A DNA stretch of 64,000 nt. Source: Didymodactylos carnosus (lineage: Eukaryota > Rotifera > Eurotatoria > Philodinida > Philodinidae). The position numbers and the translations under genes are program-made. This document shows positions 13,401 to 25,800 of this stretch, piece after piece. The notes beneath the pieces are model-generated. The model made no database searches and was not told the origin of the DNA. It saw only the letters and a program-made list of their open reading frames with translations. The stretch lies in assembly GCA_905250885.1 (NCBI GenBank), contig CAJNOQ010000045.1, forward strand, positions 26,916-90,915, in the 5' to 3' direction. Within the stretch, counting starts at the first letter, position 1, and every line of letters starts with the position of its first letter.

Positions 13401-16400
13401 CTACTAAATCAGGAATATTTAATTCAGGGCATTCAGATTTTATATGACCAACACTATTACATGTTGTACAAACATAAGGTGCTCCCTAGAACATACAATT
13501 AAGATCGTTCTGTTTTTCAGCTATGTATAATTAACTCACTTGTTCTGCACCGAAATTTTCTGCCTGAAAATCATAAAAATATTCTGAATTTGTTGTTGTT
13601 AACGTTATTTGCTCATCACTGAATTTTGATGGTGATGATAATGCTGATGGTATGTGGTCTAGAGGTGACGATGGTTTAGTAGGTAATTGATTAGTTGTTG
13701 ATGCTAAAACCGTCACTTGCGTTGACGTAGATGACTCTGATGAGGATGTTGCAGATGGCAATTCATTCCTTATATCAGTTTCACTAATTGGGGATGAGTT
13801 TGTTTCAGTTGCGGATTGTGGTTTATCTTTAATCAACGAGTTAAATGTTTCTTTAACAATTTCATTCAAAACTCTACCTAAAAACAAAAAAGCACTGGTA
13901 CTCTACACAACAAAGTAACGTGTCGTCAAAATAAGAACATAATTCACACCAGTGGTAGCATATTGCGATGTAAAATCCAAAAAAAGGTGCACAGAAGTAT
14001 AACAGTCGTTTTATATAAGCGACGATTAAATTACGTAGAACATTGCTCCAACGTATGCCACAGTACTCGTTCAAAACAGTCATAGAAAAAACATAGACAT
14101 GTCTGAGTAAAATGGCGTTTTCGATTTGAAAAAATATTGTTGGATTGCTGAGAAACGAACATTTTAAATTTAAATTTACTTTTAAAAAGTGCGACATTTC
14201 TCATATTGACAACATTATGTTACTCACATCCACTCTGGACTCATACTGTATCGAAACGAGATATTTTCATAAAACTTTGAAAATGCTATTAGATAGAGAA
14301 CCTCGAATACTTCAACATTTAAACGTGTGAGCTTCTAACTCGCTTTTGATAAAAGAAAAACTGCATCAGAAGTAGCAATTGTACATGAAAATGTCATTTT
14401 TCAAAATTGATTTTCTCCCACTATACAAGACGAATTTCCGAAATATTTGGAGCATAAGTAGTTCCAACCTTGATCTATCCACTAGATGGAAAAATTTCGA
14501 TGGGAAACATAATAGTCACCCACAGGAACATTAGGGGCTTTCAGGGAGCTTAAGATTACCCAGTCGTCACGTATATGAAATGGCTGTTAAGTAATTATAT
14601 ATTAGAAGCATACGTGAGTAGAGCAAGTCAATTTTTCACTGATATCATAGCTAACTATGATGACTTGTTTACCTTGTCGTTCATATTCTCTCTGTAAAAG
14701 TCGCTTTTGTTTCTTATTTAATTGTGCTAATAAATAATCTATATTTTTACTTTCAACACTGTCGGCATCTTGTTCACTAGTTTTTTTATTCTCATTTTCT
14801 TGACCACTTCTCGTACTCGCACTACTCATATCATTCGCTTTCTCCAAAACGATTTTTCGTTCTGATTCGTTAGTCGTAACATTAGACAAAATCATTTTAT
14901 TTTCATTATCACCGTCGCCAATATTATTAGTAGCTAAATCCAAACCTTCTTTATCATCAGGTTTGATTCCATTTTGTTCATCATTTTCCTCATTAATCGA
15001 AGAAAAAGTGTCCAATGGCGGTGTTTCAGGTGGGCATTGAACGAATTGTGATGGGTCATCTTCATTGACTGATGGTAACTGTAATAAACCATCATGACTA
15101 AAAGATAGAAAGTAAAAACACAAATCATTAGCATATCGAGAAAACTGAAAGCTTACATTCACAATATTTACAAATATACAGTCAATCATGGTGATTATAA
15201 AGAAAAACTAATTTTGAACACTTCATACAGGTGCAGAGTAAACCTGGCGATTTTTATACAAAACTAATTTTGTTTATCAAGAGAGAAAAACGAAAAAGGT
15301 CTTATGAAACACTGTAGGCTATTTCAAAACAGAAAGATGTCGATGCACGCACTTAAACAAGAAACAAATCTTAAAACAGATCAAAAATCTATAAGATTTT
15401 GTTGTGTGAACTCACAGTCAACAAAACGCTCATCCGTCAAACTTCTTTCCGCGGAAGATGATTAAAACCATCGGCTTACATATCGTTTTGTTCAGTTTCT
15501 TCTCCAAATGTTTCGATTCCGATTCCATTTTCTTCATCATCTTCTTTGATATGTAATTCTTCTAGCGGTACTTGTATTTCATCTTCTTGATCATTTTCAT
15601 CCATTTGTTCGTAATCATGTTCAGTATCATGACGAAATGCTTCTTCGACTTCTTCGGTTACTTCGTTTCCCCACTCTGTATTCGTTCCACCATTACCATT
15701 CGATTTTTTCTTATGTAATTTTAATTGTGGTTCAGGAGGCGATTGTTTGGTGAATAAACGTATGTAATAGTCTTTCACTCGTGCTTGACGAATTGTCTGA
15801 TCACGACAAACAGATGGAGGTAAATTTTTCGCAAATATTTTAAATGATGATTGTAATAAATTTTTCGGCTCGATTGTTGGTATATCATCGTTGTCGACAA
15901 TGATAAAATCATCTGTAGAGTTATCATCTACATTACTACTGTCTGATTTTTGTTTTTTAATCACTTGTTTACGGCCAAAATAGAGTAATGCTGAACGAAG
16001 ACACGAACGAAAATATTCCAGAGAACGTGCAGCTTGCATTGTTTGACATAAGCTACGTTTGACATCAGTTGGATCTAAATGAAATGGAGAAAAACAAAAC
16101 ATTTTCAGATTATATGCACGGATGTTTGATAAGCTTGCGTACATGTATACACCATGTGGATCTTTTGACATTAGGGACAAGCTATCTCTAAAACTATAGT
16201 GACTACCATTTTAACATTGAGACAACTATCATACCTTCGACAAGTAATTTTCGACTATGCCAGTTTTTTTCAGTTTTCAATACGGGCATTTTTGTTTGTA
16301 TTGATACGACAAATTGTTTTGTTGAAAACACTTGTAAATAGTAAGATAAAAATTGTAAAAATAATTCTTCCACAGATGTCTTGTTTTTCGACTTCCATTT

Positions 16401-18404
16401 TTGAGATTTCTCCTTAAAAAAGAAATAAAAACAAAAAAAATTGTGTAAATCACTAAAAAATATTATAGCCATACTTACATAGTCATTACATGCTTTGAAA
16501 AATTCGTTATGTTGCTGTTCATTTAATGTAACTGGTACATTATCAATTCCATACATCTAAGATAACAAAACTTATTATATTTACTAAGAAAAGCCTCAAT
16601 TTAGCAGAAGCATACATGTTCATGTAAAACAGGTAATATTGGCGGTTCTATCTGTTGTAGAAAATGTATAGCCATTATATGATAAACAATTGGATGCAAT
16701 GTACCACGTTCCGTATCATCAATATTACATACCTGGAAGAATATATCGATTTACAGTTTAAGAAGTAATTGTAAGATACAACGAATCACAAAAGACTAAG
16801 AAAAAATTCAGATATGAATGCTCAATTGGAAGAATAGGTCAGGTCAACATATGTTCATCATAAATTACAAATAAATGTATACAAACTAATTCACATAAAT
16901 AAGTTAGCTTTTCAAGAGAATCATTTTCATCTAGTCCAAGTCCATTCAATAGTAACATTAACAGTTTCTCATACAAAATAGTTCAAATATTCGACTTTTC
17001 TCGAGAACTGTATTTAGTTGTCGTCCAATTATACTCGAATTAATTGTTTCAAAGAAATGTTTTCTGCTTACAATTGCTTAGTTCCCATTCGAAAAATTGA
17101 TTTATACTAAAGAAATTAATTGTTACATATGATATCACAGATAGTGATATGATGATTCCAAATAATCATTTTTTCTTTACATACTCTTGCTAGATATCTG
17201 ATTAATCTCATTAATTTTAATGTACGTGGATCAAATTTTGTATAAAGACGAATTAATTTTGATAAATGTATTCCACGTGTATAACCTGACGTTAAACGAG
17301 CACGAATTGAAGGATCGCCTTTTGTACTCATAATAATGCATGACGGTTTATGATCTGGATCAATTTTAGCTCCGTCACAATATTCTTGAAAAGATTAAAA
17401 ACAAAAATAAAGATTATACATTTCTCTCTTGTATTAAACTACATTTAAATAATAATTACCGGCCTGTTGAACAATTTCTAATAGTTCTTTCAATGTGTCA
17501 TATTGTAATGTTTCGTTAAACTTCACGTCAATATCAATGATACCTACTCGTTCAAAACAACATTCAAAATAGACACTACCATATATCGAAATTTGACAGT
17601 CTAGAACAAGAATAAATTATAGATGTACATAAAACGGTGACACATCATTCCAATAAGTTTTACAAAAGACATTATTATGACAATCTATAAAGTCAAATTA
17701 TATCAATGTTATACCTGATCGTTTTTGTTGTATTGATTTTTTTATACTTTCAAATAAATATTTTCGTTTTAGAATACTGTTACCAGACAAAAATTTTTCA
17801 TTAATTGTTTTGTTAAAACATATTTCTAATGCTTGTAATTGTTCACTAGATGGACGTGCAATAGCGATAATATTTGTACTATTGTCAAAATTCTAAATAA
17901 ATTAAATATACCAAAAATTATTAAATCATAACAATCCTCAAAATTTCAAAGTAAACACTTACTTTCGATGATGAATTATCCATTTTATCATCGAAATCGT
18001 TAGATTGAGATTTACGATGGCCTAAAAGATACCAAGATCAAAATTTAGAATATCGAGAGAGTTTTTCATCAGAACTCAAATTACAGATAGCAAATTAAAA
18101 TTTCTCTGCCTATGTTACCTTGTTGTCTACCATTTCGTCGTTTTTTGTTTCTTCTGTCAAATGGTTTTGCATCTAATAATGCCAGTGGCGTCAGGGACTC
18201 TAACAAAGGTTTAATCACTGGTTTTTCTTGTGATTGCTGTTTATGAGAAAATGGTGGTGAAGAAAATGACGACAGATAACCACCAAAACGAGATGCAGAT
18301 TGGTTATTAGTATTTGAATAACTCATGTTTTTCCTGTTCTGGAAATTGGTTTTTCTTGGTGACTTTGCCGGATGTGGAAATCGAGGTGTTTGGTCTTCAT
18401 TCAT
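10482..18404 (-). CDS. Terminal uridylyltransferase, TUT4/TUT7 type
   Basis: This enzyme family adds uridines to RNA 3' ends (mRNA decay, pre-let-7 and other RNA control). Many exons on the minus strand give the full TUT4/7 layout. N-terminal nucleotidyltransferase-like module (about 18.0-16.2 kb): IYGSVYFECC, then DID, but the strand that should carry the third carboxylate reads IRARLTSGYTRG, so this copy is probably inactive, as in vertebrates. Acidic linker (16.1-13.5 kb). Zinc knuckle CTTCNSVGHIKSECP (13.4-13.5 kb). Catalytic module: GFGFKRSDLDICVTF (13.1 kb), third Asp in TDIDIDISLHN (12.8 kb), IDPRVAQLGYMLKFLAK, CEIGDASRGTLSSYAY and the PAP-associated region with VEDPFELSHNLAAGLSVK (11.7 kb). 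Then knuckles CEWCRGPYHIRKRCP (11.35 kb) and CFQCNESGHIRVNCP (10.58 kb). Stop TAG at 10482. Start at MNEDQTPR (18404); an upstream in-frame extension is possible. Orthology to TUT4 versus TUT7 cannot be split here. Confidence 0.92.
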
Positions 18405-20915
18405 TTTTGTATGTGACGTTATTGACAAAAAAGAAACTGAGAACAAAAATCTACAAATAAAAAAGATTATTTTCTCATCACGAGGCTTAGAAATCATTCA
18501 ACCGTATTAATCATCGGTAATCAATTGTGAATGAAAGTAGTAATTTGTTAATTTTAAGTCAATTAGTATGGCTTAAACAACTACTTAGAAAAACCTGATA
18601 TTTGACAACCCATTGTCCAAATACCTTAATTTCTAAAATATTACTGACGCTGTATTTTGCGCTACACTACCATTTGTTCGGCGGTTAGATACGCTCATAA
18701 TTAGTAACAACGAATTATAGTCAATTTTGCGTTACTTCCAATAACGTCTCAAAAAACACAATATTTCATAAAAAGTTTGGCTTTGACTGAAATTTTTGTT
18801 GGATTAATGTATTTTTAATGATCTCCTCGATTATTCTCCATTCTTAGTCTAGTTGATATGAGATATAGAAAGTTTAATTCTTACATCATTAAAGAAAAGT
18901 CAAGGTATGACTAAAATAAAACATGACAAAGTAGTAAAAATCCATTCAAGAAAAAAAAATTTTGTATATAGATCCGCATAATCGTAATATTATTACAAAA
19001 TTTTCATCGTCAGATTTCAACAGAATATGTAGCCAAATTAACGTTTTATGTTTAATACACGTCATATTTATTTATTTTTGTCGTTCTTACTTATTTCCAT
19101 CAGAAGAAGAAAAAAAAAGTCGACATCTATCATAAGTACACACACGTTTTATAGAAAACTGTCTGACCTTATCTAGTATACTAAAAGATAACATTTATTG
19201 AAAACTAACCCAACGTCAAGAACTATATTTAGTGTTGTTACTAAATTATTTGAATAATTGATCCTATCTACCTATCACAATTACGAAAAGGAACAGGTAA
19301 CAAATTGCCCATATACAAAAATGTATATATAGTCTTAGGAAGAAGAAAATCGAAAGTAATTTCGACTAAACTATGTAATAGAAAGGTGATAAGAAGAAAA
19401 AAAAGAGTGAGGGAATATCACCACTGTTAAATCATCGATGTGAACGTACAGAAAGAAAGTCACAAAACAGAATATATATAAAATAATTTTAAAAAAAATT
19501 ATGTTAGAAGATTTGAATGTTCTCTCATCCCATTACAGACGAAAGTTTAAAATAAAATTGTTCACTACGAGTCATTATGACATGAGTAGAATGTTCATGT
19601 CATTATAACAATATATAACATGACTTGAAGAAACTAATCGTCAAAATGTCAACAAATTGTGAAATGTATACTTAGTTTAAGTGATAACTATACAAAAATA
19701 CAAGAATGAGTATCAACATGTTCATCAACTATATAAAGAAAAAACAATAGTAAAAGAAAAACAACTTGTGCAAACGGCATTTTTAGTATGAGTGAAATAT
19801 TCTAAATATAAAAGATTCTATTTCTATACATAAAACAGTTTTAAACTATTCGCATTACATTTAAAAATACCTGTTAACAATAGATTTGTCCTTAAATAAG
19901 CAATGAAATGTTAAGCACTCCTGCGTACATGTTAGATGTACGCGTAAAATAGATGTACTAGACTTAGAATTTCGGAGATAAAATAAAATTGACAAACTTA
20001 TTTTACTAATCAAATCCAAAATAGCAAGAATAATTAATACTTTACACTTAGACACGACTGCTGTGCCCTGCCTATTGACTTCAAAAGATTTGTGTGTAAA
20101 TGAAAAGAAAAAAAAAACAAAATGAAACAAATGCCTATTTCACTGTCAAAAAAACTTTTTTAAACAAACAAAAAAAGCAAATACTTCAACAAATTTTAAA
20201 AGACAAGTCATTAGTTGGCTGATCGAAAAAATGGTATTGTAGTAGCTTCTAATAAAGTATTTCCTCGAAAATAATAAACTTAGTTTTTAAAAAACTATCA
20301 AACACTTTGTTTATTTTGCTAAAAAGCACTGACGTCCGCGATATTAAAGACGAAGTAATTCGAGCATTTGCGATCTATCTTCTCTTAGTGAGAGAAGTCT
20401 AGAACTGCAAAGTAAACGAAGCTTCCGATTATTTTTGTTTATAATTTCAAAATCTTGAAAATAAAAGAAATCTCACAAAAACACAACTTGAGGAAAATTC
20501 AAAGAGCAGAACTATAATCCGCATTCATTTAAATAACTGCTACATAACAAGAATTGTAGAATTTCTCAAAAGCAAACGACAAAATATCTTGTATTATCTT
20601 GTGGAAAAGTTTTGCAAACTGCAAAAAGTTTTCAAAAATTTCCCAACAGAAAAAATGTGAAATTTTTCCACATAGGAATATTTAAGGAATTTCCGAATAA
20701 TAAGTAATAAACTGGTAAAAACCTTTCTAAATTTCAAATGTAGGAATTTTCCAACACTTTAAACTGTTTGTGGAGAATTTTCAAACTCACAGGCGGATGA
20801 TTCTATACCTTTGATTATTATCCTTAAAAAAAAGGTGTTTCTACTTCTAATCTTCCTATAGAAAAGTCAGAGAAACTACTCCCTGGAGCAGAAACATTTG
20901 CAGTTACAAACAATA
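18405..20915. other. Intergenic, no gene seen
   Basis: AT-rich, full of A- and T-runs. A few stop-free stretches exist on the minus strand (for example 19861-20130) but lack coding character. This is the upstream side of the TUT gene. Confidence 0.5.
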
Positions 20916-20923
20916 ATAATAAT

Positions 20924-20956
20924 CATGGGCGTAGCGACCGCGGAGGGGGGGGGGGN

Positions 20957-20989
<33 letters not shown>

Positions 20990-21062
20990 ACCACCAACAA
21001 AACCCCCCCCCCCCCCCCCCCCCCCGCGGGGGGGGGGGGCCCCCGCCCTGGCTACGGCTCTG
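20924..21062. mobile_element. Tiny hAT-like MITE made of G/C runs, with an N
   Basis: The left end CATGGGCGTAGC and the inverted right end CAGAGCCGTAGCCAGG resemble the common hAT terminus CAGnGGCGTAGCCAGGG. Eight-base flanks ataataat are present on both sides (20916-20923 and 21063-21070), as expected for a hAT insertion, although the site is an AAT microsatellite and part of the match could be chance. The interior is long G and C homopolymers with an ambiguous base at 20956, so the assembly is unreliable here. Confidence 0.6.
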
Positions 21063-21070
21063 ATAATAAT

Positions 21071-22385
21071 GGCAATGGGAAATAGGGATATAACACAATC
21101 AGTACAAGATTTTAAAATCCTGAAAAAATTGTCGCTTTCGTACACAAGCACTACAGCTCTGTATTTTAAGACTAAGACTGTTTTATTCGTGAAAAGTGAG
21201 TCATCAAAGGTCACCGACCTGTAATAGCAATGACTCAAGCTGAACAACATCAAAAGAGTAATAAAAAAGAACAAAATAAAGAAGACAACTAAGGTTAGAA
21301 CCAGAAGTAGTGAAAAAAATAAGCAAAAAAGAACAAATATAAATTCTTAACTGACAAACGTTTCACTGGAAGAGATACTGAAGTAAAGCTGTTTTAAAAG
21401 ACATTAAAGAAGAAAGACGAATAACTGACCGGGGGAGATTATTCCAATCAGCAATAGTTGAAAAAAGAAGAATGTACCGTTTAAATAAAAAAACAAGTTA
21501 ATAATACTGGAATACGGTTAACCTAGGAAAGAACTTTATTAAAAGATAATAACAGCGAACAACAAAGGATCGATTATAGATGGTTATCCCGGTCGGTAAC
21601 TGTAAATTGAAAAAAGAAGAATCACTGTTAGAAAAAGATCGTTGACAAAAGAAGTCGTTCAAACATATTTAGGGTGATGATAAGGGAGAGAACAATAATA
21701 CGGACGCTGAGCAGAATAAAAAAAATAGGAGGACGGAGACGATGATTAATTTCAAATGTAGAATTGTACAACTTTAAAGTATCAGGACAGAGAGAAAGAT
21801 TTGAAAGACGTAGTTGGGCAACAATCGACGAACTAGAAACACGATAGTCAAATTTGCGAGAAATAGTTGCGATAATGTATTTACAAAACTAGCTTCCCAT
21901 AACTCACGAACACCATGAACATTAATCTCAACGCGAAACTATCGGCAGACAAAATCTTCTGCAAAGAACCTCAGAACTATTAAATAAAAAAAAGGCAATT
22001 GATTTGGAAAATCATGTAAGAAGTCGAAAAACCGCTACGTTTGAAGTGGACTCCAATCATTGGCATTTGTTTCAGTGTTAGCAGTCTAAATTTCATGACC
22101 CTATACTCTTTAATTACATATGAAGAGCAGTTCTACTCATTACGTGAGTAATTAGGAAAAGTAACATTTTTTAAGGTCTTTTATCAAACAAAATACCGAT
22201 ATGCTCTCGGCAAGAGATCGCACATTGATTATTAAAATTTAACAACAGAAAACTATTTATCCATCTTCTTCAACATTCAAAACGTCTTGCATAATAGTAA
22301 TAAAAGATGCTTATCTATTTATTTCTGACAGCGCTGTATCCTTTTATATTTTATTTTATATTTATTTATATTATTATTGTGCCGT
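21071..22385. other. Intergenic, no gene seen
   Basis: Purine-rich sequence with GAAGAA/AAAGA character from about 21250 to 21800. No splice-consistent exon or RNA gene was recognised. Confidence 0.5.
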
Positions 22386-22508
22386 ATGGATAGCACACCT
22401 TTAGTACCATTGGTTAATTTATCCACAAAAAAAGAGGACGCTAGCTACGAGAGAGCATATCAGTATGCTGTGCGAAATAAGAAAGTTCATCTATCATTAT
22501 CTATCTAG
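22386..22508 (+). CDS. Possible small ORF (40 residues) upstream of CEP128-like gene
   Basis: An ATG-to-TAG frame encodes a charged 40-residue peptide (starts MDSTPLVPLV, contains KKEDASYERAYQYAVRNKK). The composition is more protein-like than the surrounding AT-rich frames, but there is no homology I recognise. It could be a decayed exon or an upstream ORF. Confidence 0.15.
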   Translation: MDSTPLVPLVNLSTKKEDASYERAYQYAVRNKKVHLSLSI

Positions 22509-22815
22509 CAACTTTTAAAATCAGACTTTTAGTTTTATTTATCAGTTACGTTTAACTTGTTGGTAATGTTACCAAGAAATATTATGTGGTTCTCACAATA
22601 ATGGTAGATTAGACTAGACGAAAACCGCAAAGAAGACTCCACCTTTCTTTTCTTCTGCAGCTTTCAATGCACTAATTCATACTTGTACTAACATAACGGT
22701 TTTTTCTCAAGACATATCCTTACGAGAATTACAGTAACTAAATGTAGTTTTGAATTCTTCATTTAATTATTTTTAGATGTGTTGCGTACAGACTTTCTTT
22801 GATAAATAACAAGAA

Positions 22816-25800
22816 ATGTCTTCGAAGCGGCAATTACCAAATGTAGTTGATACCACATCGCAACGACCCACTGAAAAAGTTCGTCATCCAAATTCAACAC
22901 TCATTGTATGTCATAATATACTGATGATTTTGTTATGTTTTGCTTTATGTTGATCAGTTTTTGTTAAGAATACTGGAGGTAACCTTCGTTCTGGTCAACA
23001 AAATTTTGAGTCATTGAGGCCAACTCAATCTCCCCGATCATTATTGGATACAGTGAGTAATTGATTACTCTTATCGCTTAGTATTGAGTTTATCTATTTT
23101 AGTTTCGAAACAATCATGATCCGATTTCGACAACTGATAGAATCGACTCACGTAAACAATGAGAGAGATTTTTTTTTTCTTACAAAGTTCGTTATATTAT
23201 TCTAATTTTTAGAAATTGATGCAAATGATGATCGACGATATCGAGTATGTCTTATAAAAATAGCTTATAGTTGCTGATACATTTGATATTGTCTTTTCAT
23301 TTAGAATTATGAGAATGAAACAAATCATAATGATGCATCGCGTCGTACTCGTAAAGGTGTTCGTTTTAATGATGATATTGGTAATTCATTAAATTTTCTA
23401 AACGATGATTTACATGTACTCTCTACGGAACATGGAAAATTACGAAACGAGTTAAAATCAAGAGAACAGTAATGAATGTAGGATACTTGAACTTTATCAG
23501 TTAAATAATGTCATTCTTCATTTAAGCGAGCGAGATGATAGTGATGCATTAAATGATACACAATCGGCAAGTTTTCGCCAAGATATGATGGATGAGGTAA
23601 GAAAGCGCACATCTATTATCGATAAAGAAGTAAAAATGTAAGGCTTTGTAGGTTGTACAATCTCGTCTGGATCGACGTTTACTCGAAATTCAAAAAGATT
23701 TAAAACGTGAAAAAGAGCAACATCGTGCTCAAACAACTGTTGACATACAAACACTAGTTCAAGAATTACAACGAAAACCAAATCTAACAACAGCCTTTAC
23801 TGCCACCTCAACGAATGAAGATGATAAAATATTACAAGCAAGATTACTATTAGCCGAATCGAACAAACAAATGGTAGATTTGAAGCGATCTCCTTTATGA
23901 TTGAAATATTTTGTTTTCTTTTTATATAGGTTCAATCTCAACTTTTGAATACCAAACGTCAACTCGAAGACGCTGAAAATAATAAAAGTGCCTTATCCCA
24001 CCAGGTAATTCGAAATAAGGAAAAAGGTTATTCATTTCCTTCATATACGCTGTTAAATTTAGCAATCAGAACTATTGCTTGGTTGCTCTAAATCGATAAG
24101 AGAAAGTGTAAGCGTTTATATTTCTTCTCCTTTTGAACGAATTTTTGATCCTAACTTTAGTGTAGACAGGCTTATTTAATTGCTGCTCTCACACGCAACG
24201 AAGTTTGATCACGTAGAAAAAAATCTTCTTGTAGTTAATAAGTTATTCTTGTCAGTTTTTGTCTCTTTTTTTAGGTAACTCTTCTAAAAGATCAATTAAT
24301 GCGGAGTGAATATGAACGCGAAGCAATGATCAAACATAGACGAGATGGCTATGATTCAGCGGATGATGGACCATTTCATCGACGAAGAGGTATGATTATA
24401 CCTGACTTTTAAAGCTGTTGTCTATGACAATCGATCGTTTTGTTTCAGAGGGTAGTCGAGATCGTTTAAATCCTGAGCATGAATATTTACACATACAAAG
24501 TCATTTGATGAAATCGAACACTCTAAATGAAATTGTAAATTTCAAGAAAGATTTGGATAAAAGTGAAAGACAACGAGATCAATTATCTGATCATTTAGAG
24601 GTATGTGTATGTAGTTTTTTGCTGGATGATTTTTATATTAAGCCATAAACCAAAGCTGAACAATAAAGTTCTCCCTATTTTACTTTATATCTTTCCTGAC
24701 AGTATTCAAAAAAGGTTCATTCAAGATATTGGTGGATGTAGCAGCTTTTTTTATTATTATCTATCTGTCAAAAATACACATATATAACTATATATTCTCT
24801 CCTCTCTTTGATTAGATATTTTTTTTATTTTCCTTTCTTTCTTACTGTCGAGCTAATTCCGCAATTTTATCTATTTTTTGTTATCATCCATGTGAATGGT
24901 TGTGTTTGAAAAAACGGGTTTGAGACATAAAATTCTTACCTTAGAATTAGAATTAGAAATATGATCACCCTAATGAAACTTCAAGTAGATCGTGACCACG
25001 ATCTTGGGTTAAGAAATGTCACAAGATCTTGAAAAAAAACAGCAAGAAGTCAAGTTATTGATTCTTGAATTTTTCAATCAAGATCTTGGGACACAGAAAT
25101 TTCAAGATTCTAAGCGAATCCACTCAACATATTGCAAGATCTTAAGTGAAACATTTTGTTTTCATTTATGACAGTCCGAGCCATCAGATATACGACCACC
25201 CAGGTGAAACTCAGCTTACAAGATCATACAGAATCTGCCGTTTTCTTATGAAATCTTGTAACAAGATCTTACTGCATGATCTTACAAGATCTTGCCATTA
25301 AGAGACGTGACTTATATTTAAGTGCAACGAGACGTAAGAAGTGATATGATTCGTACGGTAGGATCATATGATTTCTCATACTACGATTTTGGTGCGGGTC
25401 TGATTATATGTCGGTCAGATATTTCGTATGAAATCGTGTAGTATGATTCGTACAAAATCGTTTGGTAAAAATGGTAAAAATTGTACGTGATCGTGTCGTA
25501 TGATTTCATATGATATGAGCCGAAATCGTACTCTTTTGATCATTTTTTTTGCTTTTGCTGCAATTTATACTTTTTATTATAAAAAGCTCAATTTCGAATT
25601 CAAATGACTTGTTTAGTATTAGAAGTATATTGCTAACACTAAACTGCTCGAGCACTAAGTTTATAGGAATTTAGTTAGTTTGATGACACGATTTGCGCTC
25701 GAAGCTTCGCGTAAGCATACTTTCGAAAGTTGGGTTGGGGTGAGTCAGAACCGGACATATAGCAGCGAATGAAAAAGAAAATCACATGCTGGAGAATTCT

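Noticed and set aside
20876-21274. Poly-Pro and poly-Gly frames on both strands
   Set aside because: They come from C and G homopolymers around an ambiguous base; no splice sites or normal coding sequence.
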